Source: Sheuella sp.
GTDB lineage: Bacteria > Pseudomonadota > Gammaproteobacteria > Burkholderiales > Burkholderiaceae_B
Assembly: GCA_030650995.1 (NCBI GenBank)
Contig: JAUSCY010000040.1
Coordinates: forward strand, 1-64,000
Direction: 5' to 3'
Length of the DNA stretch: 64,000 nt
In this document: positions 46,825 through 55,709 of the stretch, piece after piece
How positions within the stretch are numbered: the stretch's first letter is position 1
Layout: every line of letters begins with the position of its first letter
Program-made: the position numbers and the translations under genes
Notes under the pieces: model-generated
The model's input: the letters and a program-made list of their open reading frames with translations, nothing else
What the model was told of the DNA's origin: nothing
The model's database searches: none

Positions 46825-47249
46825 CTTAAAGTGGTTCCTTGAGGTTCAGTCAGGAAATTTATTTTATTTAGGCCAACACTTTTAGCAATACTCAGTACGC
46901 GTCCTATTGACTCAAACTCAGTCATTGCATCGCCAATTATTTGTACTTCACGTTGTGGCTGCTCAAGCGCTATCCATTTCATTTTTTGATTAAGTTCCTG
47001 AATATCAATCATCTCTCCATCCATGTAAACCCTGGCTTGCGAATCAATAGTCAATACGAGACTCCCTGTTTTGATTTCATGTGGATGCTGACTTTCACGC
47101 GGTAGCTGAACATTGATGGAGGATGTCACAGCAGGAATTGTGATGAGAAAAATAATAAGTAAAACAAGCATCACATCAACGAGTGGCGTAGTATTTATCG
47201 TAGTCAATAACCCGTCATCGTCTTGACCGGAATCTATAAGCATTGCCAT
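46821..47249 (-). CDS. exbD: ExbD-type biopolymer transport protein (first copy)
   Basis: A 142-residue ExbD with helix INTTPLVDVMLVLLIIFLITIPA. It shares the INTTPL(V/I)DVMLVLLI core with the following copy but the periplasmic parts differ strongly, so the two are not a recent duplication. It follows exbB by 15 bases and forms the proton-driven motor with ExbB and TonB. Confidence 0.92.
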   Translation of the reverse strand: MAMLIDSGQDDDGLLTTINTTPLVDVMLVLLIIFLITIPAVTSSINVQLPRESQHPHEIKTGSLVLTIDSQARVYMDGEMIDIQELNQKMKWIALEQPQREVQIIGDAMTEFESIGRVLSIAKSVGLNKINFLTEPQGTTLR

Positions 47250-47264
47250 AATGATTCCTATAGG

Positions 47265-48011
47265 TTAGCGGTTAGATTTTGCGGAGCCTAGCAGTACCGC
47301 ATGGAGATCAGAGCCAAAAGACTGAACGCTCTCCATGATTGCCTTGTTGCGACGTACTAGCCAGTTGTAGCCAAGTACCGCAGGGACAGCAACCGCAAGT
47401 CCAATAGCAGTCATGATCAACGACTCTCCAACCGGGCCTGCAACCTTATCGATACTAGCCTGTCCAGACATGCCAATTTTTACCAAGGCGTGATATATCC
47501 CCCAAACTGTTCCAAACAAACCTACAAACGGGGCTGTTGAACCTACTGTGGCAAGGATCGCCAAGCCGTCTTGCATACGATTTTGAATACTTCCTATTGC
47601 GCGCTGGATGCCCATCGTGACCCACGTATTAAAGTCAATCACACCGAGCAACCCATCATGCTTTCCAGCACCCTGTAATCCCTTTTCTGCGATAAAGCGA
47701 AAAGGACTCAATACATGCAGAGTATTTACACCCTGCTCAACGCTTTGCGCTTTCCAGAACCCGTTTTGTACCTGGCGCCCATACCGCATTGTGCGCTGCT
47801 GTTCAACCAGTTTTCTGAGGATGACATACCAGCTGGCCAGACTCATCAACACCAATATCATCAAAGTCGCCCTGGCTACGATATCGCCCTGAGCCCACAG
47901 CAATTTCAACCCATAGGGATTTTCATTTAAAGTTTCAGCACTACAACCCGCCTGAATGAAAAAAAAAGTCGAAAATATCATGACTTGTTTGAGTAATGAG
48001 TGTTTGATCAT
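47265..48011 (-). CDS. exbB: ExbB/TolQ-family motor protein
   Basis: A 248-residue inner-membrane protein with three helices. The region ILATVGSTAPFVGLFGTVWGIYHALVKIGMSGQASIDKVAGPVGESLIMTAIGLAVAVPAVLGYN is the MotA/TolQ/ExbB channel domain. A short N-terminal signal-like segment precedes it, as in long ExbB forms. It energises TonB with the proton gradient. Confidence 0.94.
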   Translation of the reverse strand: MIKHSLLKQVMIFSTFFFIQAGCSAETLNENPYGLKLLWAQGDIVARATLMILVLMSLASWYVILRKLVEQQRTMRYGRQVQNGFWKAQSVEQGVNTLHVLSPFRFIAEKGLQGAGKHDGLLGVIDFNTWVTMGIQRAIGSIQNRMQDGLAILATVGSTAPFVGLFGTVWGIYHALVKIGMSGQASIDKVAGPVGESLIMTAIGLAVAVPAVLGYNWLVRRNKAIMESVQSFGSDLHAVLLGSAKSNR

Positions 48012-48040
48012 GTTGAAAACCTTTTAAATATGTATATGAA

Positions 48041-48781
48041 TCACTTCAATCGCCATGCATACCGGATGCTTGACCAGCTTTGAACAGGATGTCCATTACT
48101 CGAACCAGGACGAAACTGACACTTCGATAATGCAGTGCGCGCGGCATCATCTAGTCGCTCGAATCCTGATGATTTCGCTATTTCAGCCTTTAAAACATGT
48201 CCATCTGTATCGACTAAAAAGTTAAGCGTGACAATCCCTTCTTCCAATAATCGACGAGAGGCTTTTGGATAATCAGGTTTTGGGCAATGCATACCTGGCT
48301 CTAAAACTGCTTGCGTACCGATGACTGGATTACCAGCCTGGGATGGGGGTGAACTTGCAACCGGTTGTGCTGATTCGAGTTCTGTCGATTTATTAGCTGA
48401 TGACGGGCGTTGCACTTGATCTGTTTGATGGATTTTTTTCTGCTTCATCTTCTCCTGAGGCGCAACTGGCTTAGTCAGAATGGGAGTGCTTTGTGAAGGT
48501 TTAGATTGTTGCGGTATTTCAGGTATTACTTCAGGTACAGAAGATTTCTCCAAACTATCCGATAGCAATATTGCAGAAACAAACTGATTCGCAGGCATAG
48601 CTGGTTTAGCAACAGTTCGCTGGCTTGGGGAGTACATGGCTGCGTAAAAGAGCAATACGTGCAATGCAATCGCGATTGCAATAAAAATCAGCTTGAGTAT
48701 GAGACTTGCATCCACGAACTCATAATGAGCATCCACTCCTGCGTTCTCATTTTTATTCCATCTACTTAGATGCGCATTCAT
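48041..48781 (-). CDS. tonB: TonB energy transducer
   Basis: A 246-residue protein with one N-terminal helix (LIFIAIAIALHVLLFYAAMY), a Pro/Lys/Gln-rich spacer, and the TonB C-terminal domain (KPDYPKASRRLLEEGIVTLNFLVDTDGHVLKAEIAKSSGFERLDDAARTAL). It passes energy from ExbB-ExbD to the receptor encoded upstream. It overlaps the PepSY gene by four bases. Confidence 0.93.
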   Translation of the reverse strand: MNAHLSRWNKNENAGVDAHYEFVDASLILKLIFIAIAIALHVLLFYAAMYSPSQRTVAKPAMPANQFVSAILLSDSLEKSSVPEVIPEIPQQSKPSQSTPILTKPVAPQEKMKQKKIHQTDQVQRPSSANKSTELESAQPVASSPPSQAGNPVIGTQAVLEPGMHCPKPDYPKASRRLLEEGIVTLNFLVDTDGHVLKAEIAKSSGFERLDDAARTALSKCQFRPGSSNGHPVQSWSSIRYAWRLK

Positions 48782-49488
48782 ATCCGCAAGCCAATGATGA
48801 CGAGCGTTATCAGCGTTGATACAGAAAATATACTGACACCTATCGCGCGTCGCCGATTCATTTGTACCCAGAGGATCACGCCGGATACAGAGAGGAAAAT
48901 CATGCTCCCCGCGATTGAGTCAATGAACAAAATCCAGGGTGCAGACATTCCTGTACCTTTGTGCAGATTCGTTAAGGTCGCGAGTATTCCGTTAGAGGTG
49001 TTCTGAACACTTACTGAGTTATTGCCAACCCAGTACTCAACCTGCGTGAGTTGATGTGGGCCTCCGAAGTTGAATTGCCAACGCTCAGGTTGTCGATATG
49101 GTGCGGAGTCCGTTTGTACTCCTGAACCTCCCACATCTCTGGAGGATGATTCACCGACTTGATTCCAGGAAAATATTCTCGAGGGTTCAATACGAACATT
49201 ATTCGCAGGTTTGGGGAGATGCAATCCCGCCTGTAACCAACTTTCCATTTTCTCTGGAGAGATTGCAGCAAACGCTGGCACCTGAAGTTGAACCTTTGTC
49301 CGCACTTGAGACATTGGCGGTAATTTTAAAATTGCTCTGTGGTTTAACCAGATTCCACTCAGACCAAATACAAGTCCAAGTAACGCTCCCCAAAGTCCAA
49401 TCCAGCCATGCGTTTTCCTCACCCAGTTCACAAATTTTGCATAACGTTGCTTTTTTTTCAACTGGTTACTTTTAGATTGAATCATCAC
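48778..49488 (-). CDS. PepSY-associated membrane protein of the iron cluster
   Basis: A 236-residue protein with an N-terminal helix in KTHGWIGLWGALLGLVFGLSGIWLNH and two helices at the end (WILFIDSIAGSMIFLSVSGVILWV and a last one after NRRRAIG). The central part is periplasmic. This layout is that of PepSY-type transmembrane proteins found with siderophore receptors, where some act as ferric-siderophore reductases. No haem-binding pattern beyond single His residues is clear. Confidence 0.82.
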   Translation of the reverse strand: MMIQSKSNQLKKKQRYAKFVNWVRKTHGWIGLWGALLGLVFGLSGIWLNHRAILKLPPMSQVRTKVQLQVPAFAAISPEKMESWLQAGLHLPKPANNVRIEPSRIFSWNQVGESSSRDVGGSGVQTDSAPYRQPERWQFNFGGPHQLTQVEYWVGNNSVSVQNTSNGILATLTNLHKGTGMSAPWILFIDSIAGSMIFLSVSGVILWVQMNRRRAIGVSIFSVSTLITLVIIGLRI

Positions 49489-49523
49489 AATAGAATTCTG
49501 TGTTTAAAAATAATTAATTATTC

Positions 49524-49580
49524 AAACGTACGTCATACATGTGCTTAAAAATTTAAACGTAGGTCATGCAGGTGCTTAAA
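49524..49580. repeat. Imperfect 26-base direct repeat
   Basis: AAACGTACGTCATACATGTGCTTAAA at 49524-49549 in part recurs at 49555-49580 with three changes, a period of 31 bases. The second copy covers the piuC stop codon, so one copy looks like a duplication of the gene's end. I see no regulator site that explains it. Confidence 0.75.
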
Positions 49581-50262
49581 CGTCTGACCATTTACGCAAT
49601 AAATTATGATAAGTACCCACGAGTGCACTGCGTGCCTGAGAGTCTGCATTGGTTATGTTTAATTGCTGAATAGCGTTATCGAGTTCAAACAACAGCGTTC
49701 GATCCCCATCGTCCCTGACCAGACTTTGCACCCAGGTAAAGCAGGCCAGTCGAACGCCTTGAGTAACAGGGGTTACTTTGTGCAAGCTTGTTGAAGGATA
49801 TAAAACCATGTCTCCAGCCGGCAACTTTGCGCTATGCGTGCCGTACGTGTCCTGTATATGCAACTCACCTCCTGCATAGGACTCTGGATCAGATAAAAAT
49901 AAAGTTGCAGACAAATCTGTCCGGAATTTTCTGCCATCGTGTGGATGCAGACGAATACCTCCGTCCACGTGCAATCCAAATCCCATTCCCTCGCCATAGC
50001 GATTAAACATAGGTGGGTACAAAGCATTAGGCAAGGCCGCACTGATGAATAATGGATTGCTTTCCAGTGCTGCAGCAATAATGGACTGGCACTCATGTGC
50101 GACAGATGATTGCTCATCAATCTGTTCATTTGATTTGACCGGTGCGCCTTGATAGCCAGCCGACACACGACCATCTACCCAGGCCTGACCGGCATTTTCC
50201 AAAACAGTACGTAAATTTTTCACTACCTGCTGGCTAAGTACTTGCGGGATATGAATCAACAT
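49576..50262 (-). CDS. piuC: PiuC-type Fe(II)/2-oxoglutarate dioxygenase (PKHD hydroxylase)
   Basis: A 228-residue dioxygenase with the iron motif H-x-D in GLHVDGGIRLHP, the distal His in LHKVTPV and the 2-oxoglutarate Arg in GVRLACFTWVQS. YAGGELHI is typical of the PKHD/PiuC group. Such genes sit next to TonB siderophore receptors and are iron-repressed, but the substrate is not known. It starts 27 bases after the receptor stop. Confidence 0.91.
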   Translation of the reverse strand: MLIHIPQVLSQQVVKNLRTVLENAGQAWVDGRVSAGYQGAPVKSNEQIDEQSSVAHECQSIIAAALESNPLFISAALPNALYPPMFNRYGEGMGFGLHVDGGIRLHPHDGRKFRTDLSATLFLSDPESYAGGELHIQDTYGTHSAKLPAGDMVLYPSTSLHKVTPVTQGVRLACFTWVQSLVRDDGDRTLLFELDNAIQQLNITNADSQARSALVGTYHNLLRKWSDV

Positions 50263-50289
50263 GACCGGAATATTCCTCTAATCACTTTT

Positions 50290-52581
50290 TTAAAACCTGA
50301 CCGCAAGCGTCAGCATTGCCGAACGACCCGCGCCCGGGATGGCACGTCCACCATCAGAGGGGATCAGTCCATCGTAGTAATTGGCATTTGTGAGGTTAAA
50401 TACATTGAGTCTGATGTCGTACTTGGGCTGACGATAAGCAAGTGTTGCGTCCCACCGGGCATAGGCGTCAGCTGATGTCAGATTGGTATTGTTTGCATAT
50501 CGCTGACCGACATAGGTTGCGCCACCGCCGACTTCCCACTCTGGCGTCAGTGAATAAACCCCCCACAGACTTGCTGAGTTTTTAGGTGTATTGGCAGGAG
50601 TCTTTCCCTCTGTTCCTGGTGCGATTCCATCGACAATCGATGCATCGAGGTAGGTGTAGCCTCCGAATATTTGGAACTGATTGCTTACCCGTCCAACAAC
50701 GCCAAGTCTCGCTCCTCTGACCTGAACCGTACCTGAGGCTGTGTACATGCCCAACGCATCCTGGGATCGTGCGTTGTACTGAGTAATTTGAAATAACGCA
50801 CTAGTCAGTGAGAGCTTTCCTTCGTTCAGATCCCATTTTCCACCCACCTCATACGCTCGGTTTTCCTGCGGTGCCAGCGGTGCTGTTCCGCCCGTAGTAT
50901 TCGTCAGCTGTTCCAGTGACGGATTAAAGGAAGTGCTATAGGACAGGTAATAAGACTGTGACACAGTAGGCTGCCAGATCGCACCGCCTCTGACACTTAA
51001 ATAGTTCACAACCTGATCTGCATTTTCTGGTGTGGTGGCACTCGTTATGGAATTACCTATTGTTGCGCTATAGCGATCACCCCTGAGTCCTGCCACCAAT
51101 TTAAATTGCGGATCGAGCTCGATCGTATCGTTAACATACAACCCAATGTCAGTGGCTGAGCCTGTGGCAAAATTACCGGCCTGACTCAATACATTACCGG
51201 GAGAGGATCCACCGGCCGGATTGAGTAATGGCGTGCAGCCCACAAAACCATTCGTTGCTCCAGCCGCATTCATCGCAACGTTGTCGCACGTACCGTTTCT
51301 GTAATATCCTTGATTACTATAAGTGTCGTGACTCAGCTCAAGCCCGACTAAAACATTGTGCTTGGTACTTCCCAGCCTGTACTCTCCACTGAATTCGCTC
51401 AGGTTAAATATCGAATTATCCTGTATCTGTCGATCACGACTTTGCTGTCTCACCCATATCTGACTTAGCGGCAATCTGCTCGTCAGCGCAGCAGGAAAAG
51501 CAGTTGTACTCTGGGTCGGAAGTGCAACAAATCCCCTGCCTTTAACAACAATACCCAAACCCTGCGGTGAGGTTTCCTGCGCATCAGTTATTACTCGACT
51601 AAATACAGTCTGGTTTCGAATTCGATTGGTAGATGACAACTTATGCTCGACCACCGCGCTGAGCGACATGATGTCCGAAACCGTACTGTCATTGGAATAT
51701 CCATAGGCACTATTTGAACTGACAGGTACGAACCCTCCATTCAGATTAGGGATCCCATAATCGACCTGATCATTATTGTGTTGCAGTAGTGCAGACAACG
51801 TAATAGTTGTCGGCTCACCTATGCCAAACTTCAGCGATGGTGCGACGCCAATATCCTGGACCCGGTTCTGATCACGATTATTTGCGTTGCCCTCTTGCCC
51901 CATCGCAGCGATTCTGAAGGCGGAGGTGTCTGACAACGGGATGTTGCTATCTATAACGGTGCGCACTAGTCCTGTAGTCATTGCAGAAACCTGCACTTCG
52001 TTCGCAGCCTTGAGGCTTGGCTGTTTGCTCACCTGATTAATGACCCCGCCTGTCGATCCTCGGCCAAAAAGCATGGATGATGGCCCCATTAATACCTCAA
52101 TGGAATCCAGCGAAAATGTATCGCGATAATACTGGCCACGATCCCGCACACCATCCAGAAACATATCTGTTCGCGCTGAAAAACCATTTAAATTGATATT
52201 TGTTCCTATCTGCCCTCCTTCCGCTCCGCCAATGGTCAGTCCTGGAACATTTCGTAATGCCGAGGCAAGTGATGTCGCTCCTTGCGACTCCATCACAGCT
52301 TTATCAATCACAATCACAGATTGCGGTATGTCTTTAAGCTCCGCAGGCAAGCGACTCAGTGACATGGAGGTATCTCCAAATGCCCTCGCATCTCTTGTGC
52401 CCTCGACTACGACTGTTTCCGGCGTGATGGGCGTTGCGGATGCAATACTTTGCTGAGTTTCAAGGCTCTCATTGCCCGTAACTGTCTGTGCGTAGGATGC
52501 TGGGATACTGAATGCGCCCAAAACAGCTAACACTATTGGCCTGGTCTTTTTAATCTTACTGAGACGCATTCCTATTTTCAT
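50290..52581 (-). CDS. TonB-dependent siderophore receptor
   Basis: A 763-residue outer-membrane receptor with signal peptide (IVLAVLGAFSIPASYAQ). The plug domain shows LPAELKDIPQSVIVIDKAVM and GPSSMLFGRGSTGGVINQVSK. The 22-strand barrel ends in the terminal aromatic MLTLAVRF. It resembles catecholate siderophore receptors such as Fiu/CirA-like proteins found with PiuC. It heads a seven-gene unit down to 46390 with its own energising complex. The ATG at 52581 has GGAA nine bases upstream. Confidence 0.93.
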   Translation of the reverse strand: MKIGMRLSKIKKTRPIVLAVLGAFSIPASYAQTVTGNESLETQQSIASATPITPETVVVEGTRDARAFGDTSMSLSRLPAELKDIPQSVIVIDKAVMESQGATSLASALRNVPGLTIGGAEGGQIGTNINLNGFSARTDMFLDGVRDRGQYYRDTFSLDSIEVLMGPSSMLFGRGSTGGVINQVSKQPSLKAANEVQVSAMTTGLVRTVIDSNIPLSDTSAFRIAAMGQEGNANNRDQNRVQDIGVAPSLKFGIGEPTTITLSALLQHNNDQVDYGIPNLNGGFVPVSSNSAYGYSNDSTVSDIMSLSAVVEHKLSSTNRIRNQTVFSRVITDAQETSPQGLGIVVKGRGFVALPTQSTTAFPAALTSRLPLSQIWVRQQSRDRQIQDNSIFNLSEFSGEYRLGSTKHNVLVGLELSHDTYSNQGYYRNGTCDNVAMNAAGATNGFVGCTPLLNPAGGSSPGNVLSQAGNFATGSATDIGLYVNDTIELDPQFKLVAGLRGDRYSATIGNSITSATTPENADQVVNYLSVRGGAIWQPTVSQSYYLSYSTSFNPSLEQLTNTTGGTAPLAPQENRAYEVGGKWDLNEGKLSLTSALFQITQYNARSQDALGMYTASGTVQVRGARLGVVGRVSNQFQIFGGYTYLDASIVDGIAPGTEGKTPANTPKNSASLWGVYSLTPEWEVGGGATYVGQRYANNTNLTSADAYARWDATLAYRQPKYDIRLNVFNLTNANYYDGLIPSDGGRAIPGAGRSAMLTLAVRF

Positions 52582-52624
52582 TTAAAAAAATTCCAATAAT
52601 TTTGTGTTGTGAGGGCAAGCTCTA

Positions 52625-52654
52625 ATTATAAATGCAAATCGTTCTCATTTGCAA
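52625..52654 (-). promoter_or_regulatory. Iron-regulated promoter with Fur box
   Basis: TTGCAA (52649-52654), an 18-base spacer and TATAAT (52625-52630) form a sigma-70 promoter reading into the receptor gene. A perfect inverted repeat, arms TGCAAAT and ATTTGCA around seven bases (52633-52653), lies between the two hexamers; on the minus strand its core AATGAGAACGATT is close to the Fur motif. Fur would block the promoter when iron is sufficient. Confidence 0.78.
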
Positions 52655-52692
52655 TAAATAATTACAAATCAATATTTGACTGTTCATAATGC

Positions 52693-54426
52693 TTAATGAA
52701 CGAGAGCTCCAGACAAAACAATCACCACAAGTATCAGCACGAAAGACAAGGTTTTCCAAAACAGCAACGGGTCTCGCTCAATCAGCGGCTGAATGCGAAT
52801 CTGGAGAAATAGTGGATTGGGATTATGCAAGTCATAAACAAACTCCGAAATTTCCCCGTAACGATCCGCAAGATCGGGTTGCAGGGATTTTCTTAACGCC
52901 TCATCAATCCAGAGCGGGATTTTTTTATTCGTATCTGACAGCGGCGTGTAATTCAGTTTTTTTTGTGCCTTTCTGGAACTACTTTTAGGTACCTCAGTTC
53001 CGTAGGGTAATTTGCCCGACAACATCTGATAGGTGATCACGCCTAAAGAAAAAAGATCTGATTGCGTCGTTCCGTTTTCACCCAGAAAATATTCTGGTGC
53101 AGCGTATTGTGCAGCCCCGAGTAAATTGATTTGCTCGATGGGCGTAGCCACCTCCATTATGCCGGCCACACGCGTTGCACCAAAATCAATGATTTTCACA
53201 GTTCCATTTTTATCGATCATGATGTTGTCAGGCTTAAGATCCTGATGCAGCATTTCAAGCCGATGCAATGCACGAAGCCCCTTGGCGATCTGATCAACGA
53301 TGTTGCGGACAGTCTCAACATCAGGCGCTGGATGATCAATCATCCACTGCGCAAGCGTCTGACCCTCGATGTACTCCGTCGCAACATATATGTAATGACG
53401 CTTTCTGTTAATCGAGCAAGGTTTAAGAACATGTGCATTGTTAATACGGCGGGCGATCCACTCCTCCATCAAAAACCGTTCAAGATATGCAGGATCATCC
53501 CGCATACCGATTGAGGGTGTTTTGAGCATCACTTGCTCACCTGTCTCATCATCAACAGCGAGATAAAGATAGCTACGACTGCCTATACGTACCTCACGAA
53601 TAATCGTATAGCCGTCAAACTTCATTCGTGGTTCAAGCTTGGGTGGCAGCGACAGGCTCGAGATCTGGCGATACATCTCGCTGGACTCTGGATCTGGTAG
53701 CTGGTCAACCCGGACAATCTGAACAGTCAGGTTGTCGTGACTGCCACGCGAGTAGGCTTCATCTGCCAACTGCTTTGCTGAATACTCAAGATCAGTTGAT
53801 GAAACCAGCACATTGGTTATGTAGGAAGGATCCAGGTATTCATACACACCATCGGTAGCAAGCAGTAAGTAATCACCTATTTCAAGCGGTACAGAGCGAT
53901 AGTCAATATTGAGCCGACTATCAATACCCAAAGCCCGGGCAAGATAGCTTTTATCAGAAGAAACCCAGACCCGGTGATCTTCAGTGAGTTGCTCTAGCTC
54001 GCCATTGTTTAATCGATAGGCCCGCGTATCACCTACATGAAAAATGTGCGCTGTCGTAGATTTGAGCACCACAGCGGTAAACGTACAGACATAACCGCGA
54101 TCTTTGTCATAGCGGTGATTGCTTTGCTGGGTTTGGGAAAATAACCATGAATTAGTCGCAGCGATTACTTTTTCAGCAGAGGTCTTGACTGACCAAGTCT
54201 CGGAGGTAGAGTAGTAATCTTCAAGAAATCCGGTTACTGCGGACTCACTTGCGACGTGGCTCACCTCGCTCGTGCTGATGCCATCAGCCAGAGCGAGAGC
54301 AATGCCTTTTGTACTGAGCTGCGGCTCATGAGCAATACAAATACCGTGAAAGTCCTGATTCGAGTCTTTACGACCCTTATCAGAAAACTGACCGGTACTG
54401 ACGAGGAGTTGTCTGGTCATATGCAC
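52693..54426 (-). CDS. PP2C phosphatase-Ser/Thr kinase fusion, membrane anchored
   Basis: A 577-residue protein. A PP2C phosphatase domain at about 1-235 has ALADGISTSEVSHVAS, HVGDTRAYRL and ATDGVYEYL. A protein kinase domain at about 265-530 has VMLKTPS, the catalytic loop HQDLKPDNIM (Gln for the usual Arg), DFGATRVAG and LGVITYQMLSGKLPYG. A single helix (TLSFVLILVVIVLSGALV) at the end anchors it. Such fusions accompany nitrite/nitrate assimilation genes in many proteobacteria; targets are unknown. It is last in the nitrite unit, 55 bases after the channel gene. Confidence 0.9.
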   Translation of the reverse strand: MHMTRQLLVSTGQFSDKGRKDSNQDFHGICIAHEPQLSTKGIALALADGISTSEVSHVASESAVTGFLEDYYSTSETWSVKTSAEKVIAATNSWLFSQTQQSNHRYDKDRGYVCTFTAVVLKSTTAHIFHVGDTRAYRLNNGELEQLTEDHRVWVSSDKSYLARALGIDSRLNIDYRSVPLEIGDYLLLATDGVYEYLDPSYITNVLVSSTDLEYSAKQLADEAYSRGSHDNLTVQIVRVDQLPDPESSEMYRQISSLSLPPKLEPRMKFDGYTIIREVRIGSRSYLYLAVDDETGEQVMLKTPSIGMRDDPAYLERFLMEEWIARRINNAHVLKPCSINRKRHYIYVATEYIEGQTLAQWMIDHPAPDVETVRNIVDQIAKGLRALHRLEMLHQDLKPDNIMIDKNGTVKIIDFGATRVAGIMEVATPIEQINLLGAAQYAAPEYFLGENGTTQSDLFSLGVITYQMLSGKLPYGTEVPKSSSRKAQKKLNYTPLSDTNKKIPLWIDEALRKSLQPDLADRYGEISEFVYDLHNPNPLFLQIRIQPLIERDPLLFWKTLSFVLILVVIVLSGALVH

Positions 54427-54481
54427 AATTTTTTGCCCCAGGATATCGAGATACCTAGGGCGATTAGATTTTTCCGACGGA

Positions 54482-55294
54482 TTACTTAAAACTACGTTTA
54501 GGACCGGTTTTGATGTGCGTACTGTAAAGCGTAAGACCGGTAAACGCTAACCCACCCACGAGATTACCGAGCACGACGGGAATCTCGTTCCAGATAAAGT
54601 AATCAAGAATCGAGAAATTTCCACCCATCATCAGACCCGACGGGAACAGAAACATATTCACGACAGAGTGCTCAAAAGTCATGGCAAAGAACAACATGAT
54701 TGGCATCCACATTGCGATGACCTTACCAGAGACAGTTGTTGAAATCATTGCACCCACTACGCCGAGCGAAACCATCCAGTTACACAACATCCCTCGAAAG
54801 AAAATCGTGAACCAACCCATCAGTCCGAACTTAGCGTAACCAAGCGTGCGTGCCTCACCAATCCCGCCTAGCTTCATCCCTACATCACTCGGGGCTGTCG
54901 TAAAACCATAGGTAAAAACGAAAGCCATCATGAAGGCAACAGTCAAGGCTCCCAAAAAATTACCCGTAAAAACAATACCCCAGTTTTTCAGGATAGCCTT
55001 GATCGTGACACCAGGGCGTTTATCAAGCCAGGCCAAAGGTGTTAATACAAAAACCCCGGTCAACAAATCGAAACCCAGAAGATAAAGCATACAGAATCCA
55101 ACTGGAAACAAGATCGCGCCGATCAGTGGTGAGCCTGTTTGAACTGTTGCAGTGACCGCAAACACCGCAGCCAGAGCGAGGATTGCACCCGCCATATAGG
55201 AACGGATTAACGCATCACGGGTTGCCATGTAGATCTTGGACTCACCAGCATCCACCATTTTGGTAACGAATTCGGAAGGCAATAAATAAGACAT
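54482..55294 (-). CDS. nirC: Formate/nitrite transporter family channel (NirC-like)
   Basis: A 270-residue FNT protein with six membrane segments. GFCMLYLLGFDLLTGVF, NFLGALTVAFMMAFVF, RGMLCNWMVSLGVVGAM and FAMTFEHSVVNMFLFPSGLMMGG (pore His) are family landmarks. With nirBD beside it the substrate is very likely nitrite. It lies 70 bases after nirD. Confidence 0.92.
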   Translation of the reverse strand: MSYLLPSEFVTKMVDAGESKIYMATRDALIRSYMAGAILALAAVFAVTATVQTGSPLIGAILFPVGFCMLYLLGFDLLTGVFVLTPLAWLDKRPGVTIKAILKNWGIVFTGNFLGALTVAFMMAFVFTYGFTTAPSDVGMKLGGIGEARTLGYAKFGLMGWFTIFFRGMLCNWMVSLGVVGAMISTTVSGKVIAMWMPIMLFFAMTFEHSVVNMFLFPSGLMMGGNFSILDYFIWNEIPVVLGNLVGGLAFTGLTLYSTHIKTGPKRSFK

Positions 55295-55364
55295 GAGGAA
55301 CTCCTAAATAAAATAAATATCAGCTTGAATAATTGATTTGGTAGTCATGACAAAAGACAGACGT

Positions 55365-55676
55365 TTAAATCGATAAATACACTTGACCGTTCTCAACCTT
55401 TACTTCGAATTTGTCACAAGAACCAACATCAGGAGAAACAACCTTCCCATCATCGAGCCCGATATTCCAACCATGCAAAGGACATGTCACACGGCGTCCA
55501 TGGACGATCCCTTGTGATAAAGGACCGTTTTTATGCGGGCATTTGTCATGCAATGCAAAGACCTCATCTATCGCATTACGAAAGATGGCGATATCTCCAC
55601 CCGTCCTGCGCTGAACAACTCTTGATCCCAGTGCAGGAATATCTTCTAGAGGGCAAATCAATTTCCAAGTACTCAT
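55365..55676 (-). CDS. nirD: Nitrite reductase (NADH) small subunit
   Basis: A 103-residue Rieske-like protein. The [2Fe-2S] ligands are retained: C-x-H would be expected in true Rieske proteins, and here the matching stretches read DKCPHKNGPLSQG and CPLHGWNIGLDDG with both Cys-x-H-type pairs present. It partners NirB. It starts 33 bases after the nirB stop. Confidence 0.92.
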   Translation of the reverse strand: MSTWKLICPLEDIPALGSRVVQRRTGGDIAIFRNAIDEVFALHDKCPHKNGPLSQGIVHGRRVTCPLHGWNIGLDDGKVVSPDVGSCDKFEVKVENGQVYLSI

Positions 55677-55709
55677 TTCGATTTCCTTATTGCTTAATTT
55701 TCAAGAGGC

